The notes beneath the pieces were generated by a model that was not told where the DNA came from, did no database searches, and saw only the letters and a program-made list of their open reading frames with translations. Of a stretch of 33,700 bases of DNA, positions 6,701 through 15,877 are shown in pieces. The DNA is taken from positions 1 through 33,700 of the forward strand of contig DAHWFG010000086.1 of the NCBI GenBank assembly GCA_027325115.1, given 5' to 3'. How positions within the stretch are numbered: the first letter of the stretch is position 1; each line of letters begins with the position of its first letter. The DNA comes from JAKBCQ01 sp021807585. Lineage in GTDB: Bacteria > Planctomycetota > Planctomycetia > Isosphaerales > Isosphaeraceae. A program made the translations under genes and the position numbers.

Positions 6701-9508
6701 ATGGTTCTCGCCTTAAACGTTTTGATGTGGGCGGCGATGGCGGGGGCGGTTCCGGCCGAAACCCCCGGCGGGCCAAAAGATACATCCAACACGACGGTCG
6801 CGACGGCCGCCCCTGGGGCGACGTGCGCCTCATCCGCGGATTCGACAGCGACAACCGCCGCGGCTTCATCAAGCACGACGCCCGCCGCGGCCTCGGCTTC
6901 GAGCACGTCGGCGATCCAATTTCGTGTTGCGATTTACGAGATGAACGATTTTGACTTGCGCAAAACGCTCTTCGATCAACATCTGGCCGAACCCATTTCG
7001 ATACAGAAATCCGCGACGGTTTGGGTCGTCGATCGAACCGTCGTCGAAACGATCAAGCGTCGCGCGCATCATGTCGAATGGAAGCCCGATCTCGTCGCCA
7101 AGCCCGGACAAGACGTTATGGTGAACATCAACGCGATCCGCCGTTTCGGCGCGGTCGAGGCGCGCTTCTCCATCGGCGCGGGATCGACGCCGAAGATCGG
7201 CTTCGACGGGCGCGACGGCCAAATTCCCGAGAGCTTCGAGGCCAAGATGAGCGGTCGATCGCTCGATCAGGGAACCCTGATCAGTCTGAATCTTCATGAC
7301 GCTCATGTGATTAATATTCATCGAAATTATCCGACCGGGCCCGTTTTCGCTCCGGTTCAAGACGTCGACGTCGAGCGGCGGCAGGCGCATTTCGAGGTTC
7401 CCGAACTCGCCGAGGCGCGCGTTCAGGGCGAATGGCTGATCCCCAAAGAAGGCGCGGTCGCGATCAGCCTGGGAATGCACACCGTGTCGAACGGCAAGAA
7501 AGGCTCGGTCGTCCGCGAACGCGTCGCGGTCGTCACCGCCAAAAACGTCACGGGTATCGGCCCGAAACAGATAAAAGAATTAACGAGTAAAAATGTAACA
7601 ATTTCGCTCACCCTCCCCGCCCGCGTCGCGGGTTCGGCTGAGGTCGAGGAGATCGACGCCGCGATCGAGCCGACCTCATCGAAAGACGCTTTTCTGGTTC
7701 GAAGCCCCGACGACGTGAAGCGCGGCGTTTATCGAAAAGAGACGCCGAAACGAAGCGATTCGAACCGATCCGAAGCCTCTCAATCCAAAAATCATTTAAA
7801 TGCTCAAATCAAACGAAACGATAGGAGCGAATGGAAAGTCGCACGGGTTGAGGGACACGTTTTCCCGACGCTCCCCGCGCCGAGCCGAACGCTTCCCGCG
7901 GTTCCTGATTTTGACGACGGCGACGATCTTCCGCCGCTGCCGGGCGATCCGACGCCGATCGGAATCGCCGCGAATCAGCCGAGCCCGCAAATGCCGACTC
8001 CGGTCGTATCAACCGATTCGGCGCCTGATCAACCGACGCTCGCCTCGAAGCCGATCTCCGAGGGGATCGACGCGAAGACGGCTCAAACGATTGTCGCGGC
8101 GATTCCCTCGATCGCTCCGGCCGCGGCGACGACGAAGATCGAATCGGAAACCGCGAGCGTGATCGTTCGCGACGATTCGATCGTCCTCACCTCGGCGCCC
8201 GCTCCGCCGACGATCCCAATCCCCAAGACGCTCACACATGGCGATCTGACGAATTCGAACGGCGATAACCCCGCCGCGGCGACGAAGTCGATCGAACCCG
8301 CGAACGCGGCGAAGTGCTCGGCGCCGGCGGAAACGCGCGATCAACAACGCGAAGTTTGGAATCTCTCGCTCGCCGAGGCGATCCGGATCGGGCTTGATAA
8401 CGACGGATCGGTTCGCGTCGTCGCCTCCAAACCTGTAAGCGACGCGGCTTGGAGCACGATCGTGATCGAGCCGGTTCATGCAGATACCAACACATACAAA
8501 TTTCAGTCTCAAGTAACGGCGCGAGTTCGCTCGATCGAGCAAGCGTATTGGGCGCTGCACGCGGCTCATACTGAAGTTTGGAGCCGAGAGACCGCGTTTA
8601 AGCTTGGCGAGGGGCTTCTCAAACGAGTCCAGGGCGAATACGACAAAGGGAGTGCGAAGAGCTCCGAACTCGCCGAAGCTCAACAGGCTTTCGAACGATT
8701 CCGCCGCGACGAGATCGCCGCGACGTCCAATCTGATCGCATCCGAGCGCAAACTGCGCGATCTTCTCGGCCTGCCGCCGAGCGATAACAGGAGGATCGTC
8801 ACGGTCGAGAAGCCGTCGGATCGGCTCGTCAAAACCGACTGGAAAACGTCGCTCGCGCTTATGATCGCCAATCAGCCCGATATCCTGATGCAACAAGAGA
8901 TCGTCAGACGCGCCGAGGATGCGCACACAAAGGCTTTGGCGAATCGCGTCCAAGGCGACCAATCGCATGTCGATTTGGATGCGCAATTCACTCTTAGACG
9001 TGAACAAGATTTTTTAAAGCAAGTGATTCATCAAACCACACATTCGCTGGCGCGATTCCTCCTGGAGGTCGGCGCGAATCACAAGCAGATGACGGCCGGC
9101 GATCGAATCGTCGCCGAGGCCGACAAGCGGCTCAACGCCGAGCAGCCGCGGTACGATTCGCCGAAGATCGCGATCGATCGTTATCTCGAGGCGATCAGCG
9201 GGTGGGCGAAAGCGAACGCTCAGGCGGCGCAGTACAAGACGAGTTACAACACGTCGGTCGTCGCGCTTAAGGAATGCGAGGGAACGCTGCTCGCTTACGA
9301 TAAGATCGTGATTCTGGGGGACGCTTCGCCGACCCGCGAGGGGGATCCCGATCTCGTCAAAACGAGTCTCATGCGGGTGAACGACGTTCCGGTCGATCCG
9401 GCGAAGCTCAAAGCCGAATCGCCGAAAACCGTCGAAGAAAAGCCCGCGGACGCGACCGAAAAGAACGACGTCGAAACCGAAAAGACTCCCGCGAGCGACC
9501 GTCCCTGA
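6701..9508 (+). CDS. Exported TolC-like coiled-coil protein with a large N-terminal domain
   Basis: A 935-residue protein. The ATG at 6701 is preferred over 6683 because the strong site GGAAGGAGGT (6685-6694) ends 6 bases before it; the start then gives a signal peptide (about 1-21). After a low-complexity A/S/T linker (about 25-70), a beta-rich domain (about 70-300) contains VPELAEARVQGEWLIPKEG, faintly reminiscent of secretin C-terminal domains. A proline-rich disordered part follows (about 330-530). The C-terminal part (about 540-890) matches outer-membrane efflux proteins: LSLAEAIRIGLDN, a coiled helix with IEQAYWALHAAHTEVWSRE, and IHQTTHSLARFLLEV. The membrane-strand segments expected between the helices seem missing. 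It is likely periplasmic or outer-membrane associated. No MFP or RND partner is adjacent. Confidence 0.8.
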   Translation: MVLALNVLMWAAMAGAVPAETPGGPKDTSNTTVATAAPGATCASSADSTATTAAASSSTTPAAASASSTSAIQFRVAIYEMNDFDLRKTLFDQHLAEPISIQKSATVWVVDRTVVETIKRRAHHVEWKPDLVAKPGQDVMVNINAIRRFGAVEARFSIGAGSTPKIGFDGRDGQIPESFEAKMSGRSLDQGTLISLNLHDAHVINIHRNYPTGPVFAPVQDVDVERRQAHFEVPELAEARVQGEWLIPKEGAVAISLGMHTVSNGKKGSVVRERVAVVTAKNVTGIGPKQIKELTSKNVTISLTLPARVAGSAEVEEIDAAIEPTSSKDAFLVRSPDDVKRGVYRKETPKRSDSNRSEASQSKNHLNAQIKRNDRSEWKVARVEGHVFPTLPAPSRTLPAVPDFDDGDDLPPLPGDPTPIGIAANQPSPQMPTPVVSTDSAPDQPTLASKPISEGIDAKTAQTIVAAIPSIAPAAATTKIESETASVIVRDDSIVLTSAPAPPTIPIPKTLTHGDLTNSNGDNPAAATKSIEPANAAKCSAPAETRDQQREVWNLSLAEAIRIGLDNDGSVRVVASKPVSDAAWSTIVIEPVHADTNTYKFQSQVTARVRSIEQAYWALHAAHTEVWSRETAFKLGEGLLKRVQGEYDKGSAKSSELAEAQQAFERFRRDEIAATSNLIASERKLRDLLGLPPSDNRRIVTVEKPSDRLVKTDWKTSLALMIANQPDILMQQEIVRRAEDAHTKALANRVQGDQSHVDLDAQFTLRREQDFLKQVIHQTTHSLARFLLEVGANHKQMTAGDRIVAEADKRLNAEQPRYDSPKIAIDRYLEAISGWAKANAQAAQYKTSYNTSVVALKECEGTLLAYDKIVILGDASPTREGDPDLVKTSLMRVNDVPVDPAKLKAESPKTVEEKPADATEKNDVETEKTPASDRP

Positions 9509-9552
9509 TCGATTCGAATTGTCGACGGATGTGGATTGAATCAACGACACGC

Positions 9553-9590
9553 ACGGCCCGGGATCTTTGATCTCGGGCCGTTCTCTTTGT
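9553..9590 (+). terminator. Rho-independent terminator after the TolC-like gene
   Basis: A 13-bp stem, ACGGCCCGGGATC / GATCTCGGGCCGT with one G-T wobble, closes a TTT loop and is followed by the T-rich TCTCTTTGT. It begins 44 bases after the stop codon at 9508. Confidence 0.8.
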
Positions 9591-9689
9591 CGTTCGACGA
9601 ACGACGCGGCGATTGTTTTTCCTCGTTCGAATCGCAACGCGAATATCAGCATACGCTGATTTATTATACATCTAGTTATTCTTATGTAT

Positions 9690-11045
9690 TCACTTCTTCT
9701 TTTCGCCGTTGATGCGATCGAGTTCGGCGATCGCGATCACGTACGAATCATCCGGAACCATGAGCGCGTAATCTTGGTCATGAGAAGACATTCCGTGCTC
9801 CTTGACCCAAAGGAAGTGATCGATCGCATCCGCGTTTCGCCCTTTGAGCTCGAGGTCGAGTCCGAGACAGCAGCGCGCCTTCATCATTTTTATGTCGTCG
9901 GTCGCCGCGGCGAGTAATTCTTTTTCGTTGATCTCTTTGAGGAGATATCCCACGCACGGATAAGGCCATCGCGATTTATCGCATTTCGCCTTGGCCGCGA
10001 CGAGGAACCGCTGCGCCTCGTCCTTTTTTCCCAACCGACGCGCGCCGAAATGACCGATCAACGCGGCCTCAACGCAATTCGGGCTTTGCCCGCCTTCGAG
10101 CGAGAACGCCTTCCACGCCGAGGCCATCGTTTGCTTGCCTCCCAGCAACATCTCCAGAGTCGCTCGTTTGAGATGGAGAGGGCTCCAAGAGGGAGTTTGA
10201 CGGATCGCGCTATCGAAGTCGGCGATCGCCTTCACGTATTCCTTCTTGAGCATCTTCAATTTTCCTCGACACGAAAACGCCGAATTCGTCGGTTTCAGTC
10301 GGATCATCTCGCTGTAGTCGGCGATCGCCCCGTCGTAATCGTGCTTGGACGTCTTGGCGAAGGCGCGTCTTAAATAAATAGAGACATTCTTTGAATCAAG
10401 ATGAATCGCTTTATTGAAATCTTCGATCGCATTGTCGATCTCTCCTTTGTCGCGATACGCCAACCCGCGATTACTGTAAAAGTGGGCGTCCGCGGGGGCG
10501 ATTCGAATCGCGTCGCCGAAGTCGGTGATCGCTTTGTGGTAATCCTGCTTCATCATCCAGACGATTCCTCGGCCGTTGATCGCAAGGGGTCGATCGGGAG
10601 CGATCCGAATCGCCTCGTTATAATCCGCGAGCGCGAAATCCAGGTTATTTTGAACGTCTCGGTAAACGTTAGCCCGCAACAGGTAGGGATTGGGATCTTT
10701 GGGATTGGCGCGAATCGCGTCGCTGAAGAATGCGAGCGCGTGTTCGACGTCGACGACGTCCGAAGCTCTGCACCATCCGAGGGCGTCGCTGGAGACGAGC
10801 TCGAGCCATTCGTCCTTAACACCCTGGACTTTATAGACTTGATGGTCGTCGCTCGATTCGACGTATTTACCGGCGAAGGCCAAGCGAAAATTCGGTATTT
10901 TCGGCACGACGCGTTTGCCAATCCAGCCGTTGTCGGCTTGCCGGCCCCAACACCGCCGCGAAGACGACACGATCGTCAATTGGCAAACCAGACACACGAC
11001 GAAGACAATCGAGATCGCTCGACGATCCACTACGGTGACTCGCAT
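9690..11045 (-). CDS. Secreted SH3-like/TPR protein
   Basis: A 451-residue protein. The ATG at 11045 is chosen because GAGGAG lies 6 bases upstream and a hydrophobic signal segment follows (about 8-28, VDRRAISIVFVVCLVCQLTI). A short beta domain comes next (about 42-97, KRVVPKIPNF through EWLELVSSDALGWCRASDVV), resembling the SH3-like module found ahead of TPRs in planctomycete proteins. At least five TPR units follow (about 100-275), for example ALADYNEAIRIAPDRPLAI and AIEDFNKAIHLDSKNVSIY. The remaining C-terminal part is helical with paired cysteines. It is probably a periplasmic scaffold; partner unknown. It converges on the TolC-like gene and diverges from the glycosidase-like gene. Confidence 0.85.
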   Translation of the reverse strand: MRVTVVDRRAISIVFVVCLVCQLTIVSSSRRCWGRQADNGWIGKRVVPKIPNFRLAFAGKYVESSDDHQVYKVQGVKDEWLELVSSDALGWCRASDVVDVEHALAFFSDAIRANPKDPNPYLLRANVYRDVQNNLDFALADYNEAIRIAPDRPLAINGRGIVWMMKQDYHKAITDFGDAIRIAPADAHFYSNRGLAYRDKGEIDNAIEDFNKAIHLDSKNVSIYLRRAFAKTSKHDYDGAIADYSEMIRLKPTNSAFSCRGKLKMLKKEYVKAIADFDSAIRQTPSWSPLHLKRATLEMLLGGKQTMASAWKAFSLEGGQSPNCVEAALIGHFGARRLGKKDEAQRFLVAAKAKCDKSRWPYPCVGYLLKEINEKELLAAATDDIKMMKARCCLGLDLELKGRNADAIDHFLWVKEHGMSSHDQDYALMVPDDSYVIAIAELDRINGEKKK

Positions 11046-11360
11046 GATCGACTCCTCGACGATGAATCCATGATTCGAGCACGAGACAAAAATCACGATC
11101 TCATTGATAGTAGTCGGCATTTTTCAGGTGAGCAAGGCCTCCGCATCGATACCCGTCGCGTGTCGATGATCCCGACGGACGACGTCCCACGCCGGCCCGC
11201 TTGGCGCGAACCGCCTCTTGAGATCGCGAGCCAAATTGGCGACCATGATTCTGGAGGCTCACGCCTCGTCTCATGAGAGATCAATGATCGAGAACTCGTG
11301 ACTGGGCGCGTCGATCAAGCCGAAGCAAAAATCCGCAAGCAAACCCCGGAATCGCAACAC

Positions 11361-11470
11361 CAAAACGCGCAAGTGAGAGTCCGATTAAATGATCAAACGT
11401 ATGTTTTTATGTTATTATCATAAGACCCTCGCTTGCGCGTCGGGTTGATCTGTTCGCGGCTACGCCGCGT
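11361..11470. repeat. Dispersed inverted-repeat element, copy A
   Basis: The left arm (about 11366-11381) is degenerate, and the right arm GACCCTCGCTTGCGCGTCGGG (11424-11444) is intact. An AT-rich centre lies between them, and a small hairpin CGCGGC-TAC-GCCGCG follows (11456-11470). The same composite occurs at 24805-24915 with closely matching centre sequence. It lies in the spacer upstream of the 11566 gene. Confidence 0.8.
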
Positions 11471-11565
11471 GAAAGAAGAACCGAATCGCGGCAAAGTTTT
11501 CTCTCGCGATCCAACCTGTTTTTCGGATGATTGATATGATACAGATGATTTTAATCGCCGGCGCG

Positions 11566-13779
11566 ATGACGAATTTCCGTTCCCGGCTTTTCGGTTTCGG
11601 GGCGGTATTGATCGCCTCGACGATCGCGCACGCGGCGGACGAGCCGGCGTCGTCGAATCCTCGTCCCGCGGATCCCGGCTCTTCTCTCGAACGGACGTGC
11701 TTTCAAACGCATGCGAACTGGGCGCCCTGGATGCAATCGAGATCCGACGTCGCGATCTGCTACGGCATCAATCGCAACCTCCCGGCGCGGATCAAACAGT
11801 GGAAAGATCAGGGCTACATCACGCCTTTCATGACGGGCGTTTCTTGGGGCGTTTATCAAGATTATCTTTACGGCCGATTCGACGGAATCAATCACGTCGA
11901 CGAGGCGCAAAAAGAACGCGACGGCAAAACGATCTCGCACGGAGGAGACGTTTATTATATGTCTCCGGGAGAACGCTTCGGCGAATTCCTTTGCAAAGGG
12001 GTGAAACAGGCGATCGACGCGGGCGCCGACGCGATCCACCTTGAAGAACCCGAATTCTGGGTGCGCGCGGGTTACAGCGAAGGGTTTAAACGCGAATGGA
12101 AAGCGTATTATCGCGAAGATTGGATCCCCCCGCATTCCTCGCCCGACGCGCAATACCGCGCGTCTAAATTGAAATATTATTTATATCGACGCGCGCTTAA
12201 GCAGGTGTTCGATTTTGTGAAGGCCGAGAACGCCAAAACAGGCAAGCATATCAAATGTTATGTTCCTACGCATAGCTTGATCAATTACGCGTCGTGGAAG
12301 ATCGTCAGTCCCGAATCGAGTTTGATTCGGGTGGGCGCCGACGGCTTCATCGCGCAGGTTTGGACGGGGACGGCGCGGACTCCGAACGTTTATCGCGGAG
12401 CGATCAAAGAGCGCACGTTCGAAACCGCGTTCTTCGAATACGGGGCGATGATGAACGTGGTGCAGGCGAGCGGCGGGACGGTTTGGTTCCTCAACGACCC
12501 GATCGAGGACAATCCCGATCATTCGTGGGAGGATTATCGAGTGAACTGGGAAAGCACGCTCACGGCCTCGCTCCTTTGGCCCCAGGTTTGGCGGTTCGAG
12601 GTGATGCCCTGGCCCGAACGGATCTTCCACGGGCGATATCCCAAGATCGATAAGGCGAACCGCAAACCCGGAGAAAGGGTTGAACGCGAGCCGATGCCGC
12701 GCGCCTACGGTTCCGAACTGATGACCGTGATCACGGCTTTAAACGATATGAATCAAAAAGAGATCTCATGGGATTGCGGAACGCGCGGAATCGGAGTGAT
12801 CGTCTCCGATACGATGATGTTCCAACGCGGCGATCCGACCCCCTCCGATGAACATCTCGGTTCGTTTTACGGGCTCGCGCTGCCGCTGTTCAAACGCGGA
12901 ATTCCGGTCGAACCCGTTCAGTTGGAAAACCTGCCGCACGCGGGGCGTCAGGATTCGAATCGAATTCTTTTGGCCACATACGAGGGGATGAAACCCCCCT
13001 CCCCCGAGGTTCACGAGACGCTCGCGGCGCGCGTTCGCGAAGGAACCGTGCTCGTCTTCGTCGACGACGATAAAGACCCCTATCACGGCGTTTCGGAATG
13101 GTGGAACGATCGCCAAAAAGGGATGAATTATAAGTACCCGCGTGAACATTTGTTTGAAAAGCTCGGATTGGATAAAAACGCTCCCGAGGGGACGTATAAG
13201 ATCGGCAAAGGCGCTCTTATTTATAAGAAAGAGAGCCCCGCCGCGACGACGTATCGACCCCAAGGCGCCGACGCGATCGTCGATCTGGTGCGCAACGCGT
13301 GCGCAACGGCGGGGCTCGAATATCGAGAGACGAACGCGCTCGTGCTGCGAAGGGGTCCGTACGTGATCGGAGCGGGGCTCGATGAATCGATCGATGCGCC
13401 CGTCAAAACGATTAAGGGGCGTTTCGTCGATCTTTTCGCCGCGAGCCTGCCGATCGTCGATTCGGTTTCGTTCGGTCCCGGAAGTCGCAGGTTTTTGATC
13501 GACCTCGATCGTCTTCCCAAAAAAGATCCTCGCGTAATCGCATCTTCATGCAAAACGCTCGACGCGAAAGCGACGGCTGAAGGCGCTTTCACTTTTTACG
13601 CCGAGGGGCCGAGCGAGGTCGAAGCCGTGTTGCGGATTTTCCTCAAGGCGAAGCCGGCCGAAGTTCGGATCGACGGGAAAGCCCTCGAGGCTTCGGCTTA
13701 CGATTGGGACGGAGCGACCGAGACGCTTCGGCTTCGGTTTATGAATTCAGCTTCGGGTCGACGCGTCGAAATCCGCTGA
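11566..13779 (+). CDS. Secreted glycosidase-like protein of unknown specificity
   Basis: The ATG at 11566 gives a 737-residue protein with a clear signal peptide (about 1-23, ending AHAAD). An earlier ATG at 11527 would add 13 residues; neither has a good ribosome site. The N-terminal half reads like a TIM-barrel glycoside hydrolase: WMQSRSDVAICYGINRN, a strand ending DAIHLEEPEFW with candidate acidic residues Glu160, Glu161 and Glu163, then YVPTHSLINY and WESTLTASLLWPQVWRFEVM. The middle (ISWDCGTRGIGVIVSDTMMF, GLALPLFKRGIPVEPVQLENL) resembles the amidotransferase-like domain seen in some beta-galactosidase families. The C-terminus is beta-rich. The CAZy family is not recognised. Its last 33 bases overlap the convergent MFS gene. 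Confidence 0.75.
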   Translation: MTNFRSRLFGFGAVLIASTIAHAADEPASSNPRPADPGSSLERTCFQTHANWAPWMQSRSDVAICYGINRNLPARIKQWKDQGYITPFMTGVSWGVYQDYLYGRFDGINHVDEAQKERDGKTISHGGDVYYMSPGERFGEFLCKGVKQAIDAGADAIHLEEPEFWVRAGYSEGFKREWKAYYREDWIPPHSSPDAQYRASKLKYYLYRRALKQVFDFVKAENAKTGKHIKCYVPTHSLINYASWKIVSPESSLIRVGADGFIAQVWTGTARTPNVYRGAIKERTFETAFFEYGAMMNVVQASGGTVWFLNDPIEDNPDHSWEDYRVNWESTLTASLLWPQVWRFEVMPWPERIFHGRYPKIDKANRKPGERVEREPMPRAYGSELMTVITALNDMNQKEISWDCGTRGIGVIVSDTMMFQRGDPTPSDEHLGSFYGLALPLFKRGIPVEPVQLENLPHAGRQDSNRILLATYEGMKPPSPEVHETLAARVREGTVLVFVDDDKDPYHGVSEWWNDRQKGMNYKYPREHLFEKLGLDKNAPEGTYKIGKGALIYKKESPAATTYRPQGADAIVDLVRNACATAGLEYRETNALVLRRGPYVIGAGLDESIDAPVKTIKGRFVDLFAASLPIVDSVSFGPGSRRFLIDLDRLPKKDPRVIASSCKTLDAKATAEGAFTFYAEGPSEVEAVLRIFLKAKPAEVRIDGKALEASAYDWDGATETLRLRFMNSASGRRVEIR

Positions 13780-15000
13780 AGCGACCGCCGAGGACGTCGG
13801 GGCGGATCGCGCGGCGCCCGATCGCCGCGGGACGACCGTCGCGACCGCGACGCAAAGGCCCGCAATCGCCAAAAGCGAAGCCTCAAAAAACGGCGCCGAA
13901 GCGCCGCGACGATCGAGCAAGAAGTTCGCGAACACGTAATTGATCATACGAGCAAGGGTCGACGCCGAGGTGATCACGCCGAAGATCGATCCTTGTTCGT
14001 CGTCCGCGGTAAGCCTCGATATCAGCCCCTGGACCGACGGGCTCGCGAGCCCCTGCCCGAGCGCGACGATCGCGACCGCGGCGTAAAGCGCCGCGGGATT
14101 CGGCGCGAGCGCGATCGAGGCGAACCCCGCGGCGACCGTCGCGAGGCCGAAGATCACGAGCGAGCGCTCGCCGAATCGCTTGACGAGGGGTCGAATCAAT
14201 CCCCCCTGAACAAGAGCGGTCAAAAATCCCAAATAGGCGAACATATACGCCGCCTTGCTCGCATTCCACCCCATCCGATCTTTGAGAAACAGGCTGAACG
14301 TTCCCTCGAGCGCCGAGAACGCCGTGACGACGAGCGCCGAGACCGCGACGAGCGCCGCGATCTTCGGCTTGCGGATCGTTCTTACAAGACCTTCAAACGT
14401 GATCACGCGAGCGCGTTTGCGCGGGTCGGACCCGATCGGCGCCGACTCGGGGAGTTTGAACAGAACGAGCAGCCAGGCGATCGTCGAGAACCCCGCGGCC
14501 GCCAGAAACGGCACGCTCGACCGCCACGATTCGGCGATCGGGATCGACGGAGAAAGCAAAATCCCCCCCGTCAAAGGGCCGAGCACGAAGCCGACGCCGA
14601 ACGCCGCGCCGATCAGCCCCATACCGCGGGCTCGATGCTCGGGTTTGGTCACGTCGGCCATATAAGCCTGCGCCACCAAAATGTTCCCCCCCGACGCTCC
14701 GTCGAGCATTCGCGCCAGCAACATCACGGTATAATTATGTGATAATCCCAGAATAATAAACGAGATCGCGGTCCCCGCCTGGCTCAGGATGAGGATCCGT
14801 CGTCTGCCGTAACGATCGCTCAAGCGACAGCGAATCGGCCCCGCGACAAGCTGCAAAAGCGGATACGCCGCGAGCAGGAGCCCGATCTGGATCGCGTTGA
14901 ACCCGTACTGCGACGCGAATCGGGGCAACAGCGGCATCACGATCGAGAACCCGAGCAGATCGACGAGCACGATCAACACGACGATCGCCTGAGGAGACAT
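13747..15000 (-). CDS. MFS transporter, TetA/drug:H+ antiporter type
   Basis: A 417-residue inner-membrane protein with about 12 helices. It begins VVLIVLVDLLGFSIVMPLLPRF, the usual start of TetA-like and multidrug MFS proteins. The loop 2-3 motif A is RLSDRYGRRR (59-68), with Cys58 where a glycine is common. Motif C-like GLIGAAFGVGFVLGPLTGG lies in helix 5, consistent with drug/H+ antiport, but the substrate cannot be predicted. AAAGGGAG lies about 11 bases upstream of the ATG. Its 3' end overlaps the convergent glycosidase-like gene by 33 bases. It may be cotranscribed from the small membrane protein gene 44 bases upstream. Confidence 0.9.
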   Translation of the reverse strand: MSPQAIVVLIVLVDLLGFSIVMPLLPRFASQYGFNAIQIGLLLAAYPLLQLVAGPIRCRLSDRYGRRRILILSQAGTAISFIILGLSHNYTVMLLARMLDGASGGNILVAQAYMADVTKPEHRARGMGLIGAAFGVGFVLGPLTGGILLSPSIPIAESWRSSVPFLAAAGFSTIAWLLVLFKLPESAPIGSDPRKRARVITFEGLVRTIRKPKIAALVAVSALVVTAFSALEGTFSLFLKDRMGWNASKAAYMFAYLGFLTALVQGGLIRPLVKRFGERSLVIFGLATVAAGFASIALAPNPAALYAAVAIVALGQGLASPSVQGLISRLTADDEQGSIFGVITSASTLARMINYVFANFLLDRRGASAPFFEASLLAIAGLCVAVATVVPRRSGAARSAPTSSAVASADFDASTRS

Positions 15001-15044
15001 CGGCGGGACGCTCCCTTTCTAAAAATTAAAGAATAAATCGATTT

Positions 15045-15650
15045 TCAAGATAACCCGGCGGCGGCGTCGACGATCGCGGAGGGATCGACGGCGCGATCGA
15101 CGCCTACAGCTTGCGTGGACGACGGCGCGGCGTCGGCCGCGGCGAACGCGGCGAGCCTCAGCCCGTCGGCGAGGTTCTTGACCTCAAGAATCAGCTTGGC
15201 CTGCGCCGTGATCATCATATACTCGGCCCAGAACGCTCCGATATTAAACGCGATCGTGAGCGAAGCCGCCGCCAGGTGCCACGACGGGGACCAGCCGAGC
15301 GCGTCGGTCCCCGCTCCCAGCCACGCCGTCCCGCCGATGAACATCATGCTCCAAAACTCGAACGGGAACGCCCGCCGTTTGTTCTTCTTGGCGCGCGCCT
15401 CCACCCAATCGGGAAGACGATACACCCGCGCCACCTCTCTGATCCACTTCCCAGTACCTAAAAAATAGGTATATGCGATCGAATGAACCATCATCGTCAA
15501 TAAGACGGTGAACATGCCGAGCAGCCAGTGAATGCCGTGCAGATACGCGCCCGCTCCGCGCGGCGGCGGGGGCGCCGCGAGACCGAAGCCGTACGTCGCG
15601 GCCAACAGCACGCCGTCGGTGATCACCAGGCCAAGAAAAATACGGTGCAT
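15045..15650 (-). CDS. Small polytopic membrane protein, conserved-hypothetical type
   Basis: A 201-residue protein with four predicted membrane helices (about 3-25, 41-67, 97-118 and 125-150). A positively charged loop between helices 2 and 3 (VEARAKKNKRRAF) should face the cytosol. Histidines sit in or near helices (HGIHWLLGMF, MMVHSIAYTYFLG), which would allow heme or metal binding, but nothing proves it. The C-terminal tail after about 165 is A/D-rich and soluble. No family recognised. It lies between the MFS gene and a DUF1080-like gene on the same strand. No strong Shine-Dalgarno is visible. Confidence 0.8.
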   Translation of the reverse strand: MHRIFLGLVITDGVLLAATYGFGLAAPPPPRGAGAYLHGIHWLLGMFTVLLTMMVHSIAYTYFLGTGKWIREVARVYRLPDWVEARAKKNKRRAFPFEFWSMMFIGGTAWLGAGTDALGWSPSWHLAAASLTIAFNIGAFWAEYMMITAQAKLILEVKNLADGLRLAAFAAADAAPSSTQAVGVDRAVDPSAIVDAAAGLS

Positions 15651-15877
15651 AAGGCGAATATCCGCCGGGTTTCAACGTGACGACCGGGCGTTCGCCTCTT
15701 CGGCGAGCCCCCACATCGTTCCCACACTAAGCGATACCAAGCCCGTTTGGCAACGCGGACGAACCGTTCCAATCTCGTTCCAGACGTCGCCACGCTCGCT
15801 CCAAACTCAATCGATCGCGGGATTCCGCCCGCACGTTCTTGATGAGATCGCTCCAATCGAGCCTTTCCAAGCTCGCT

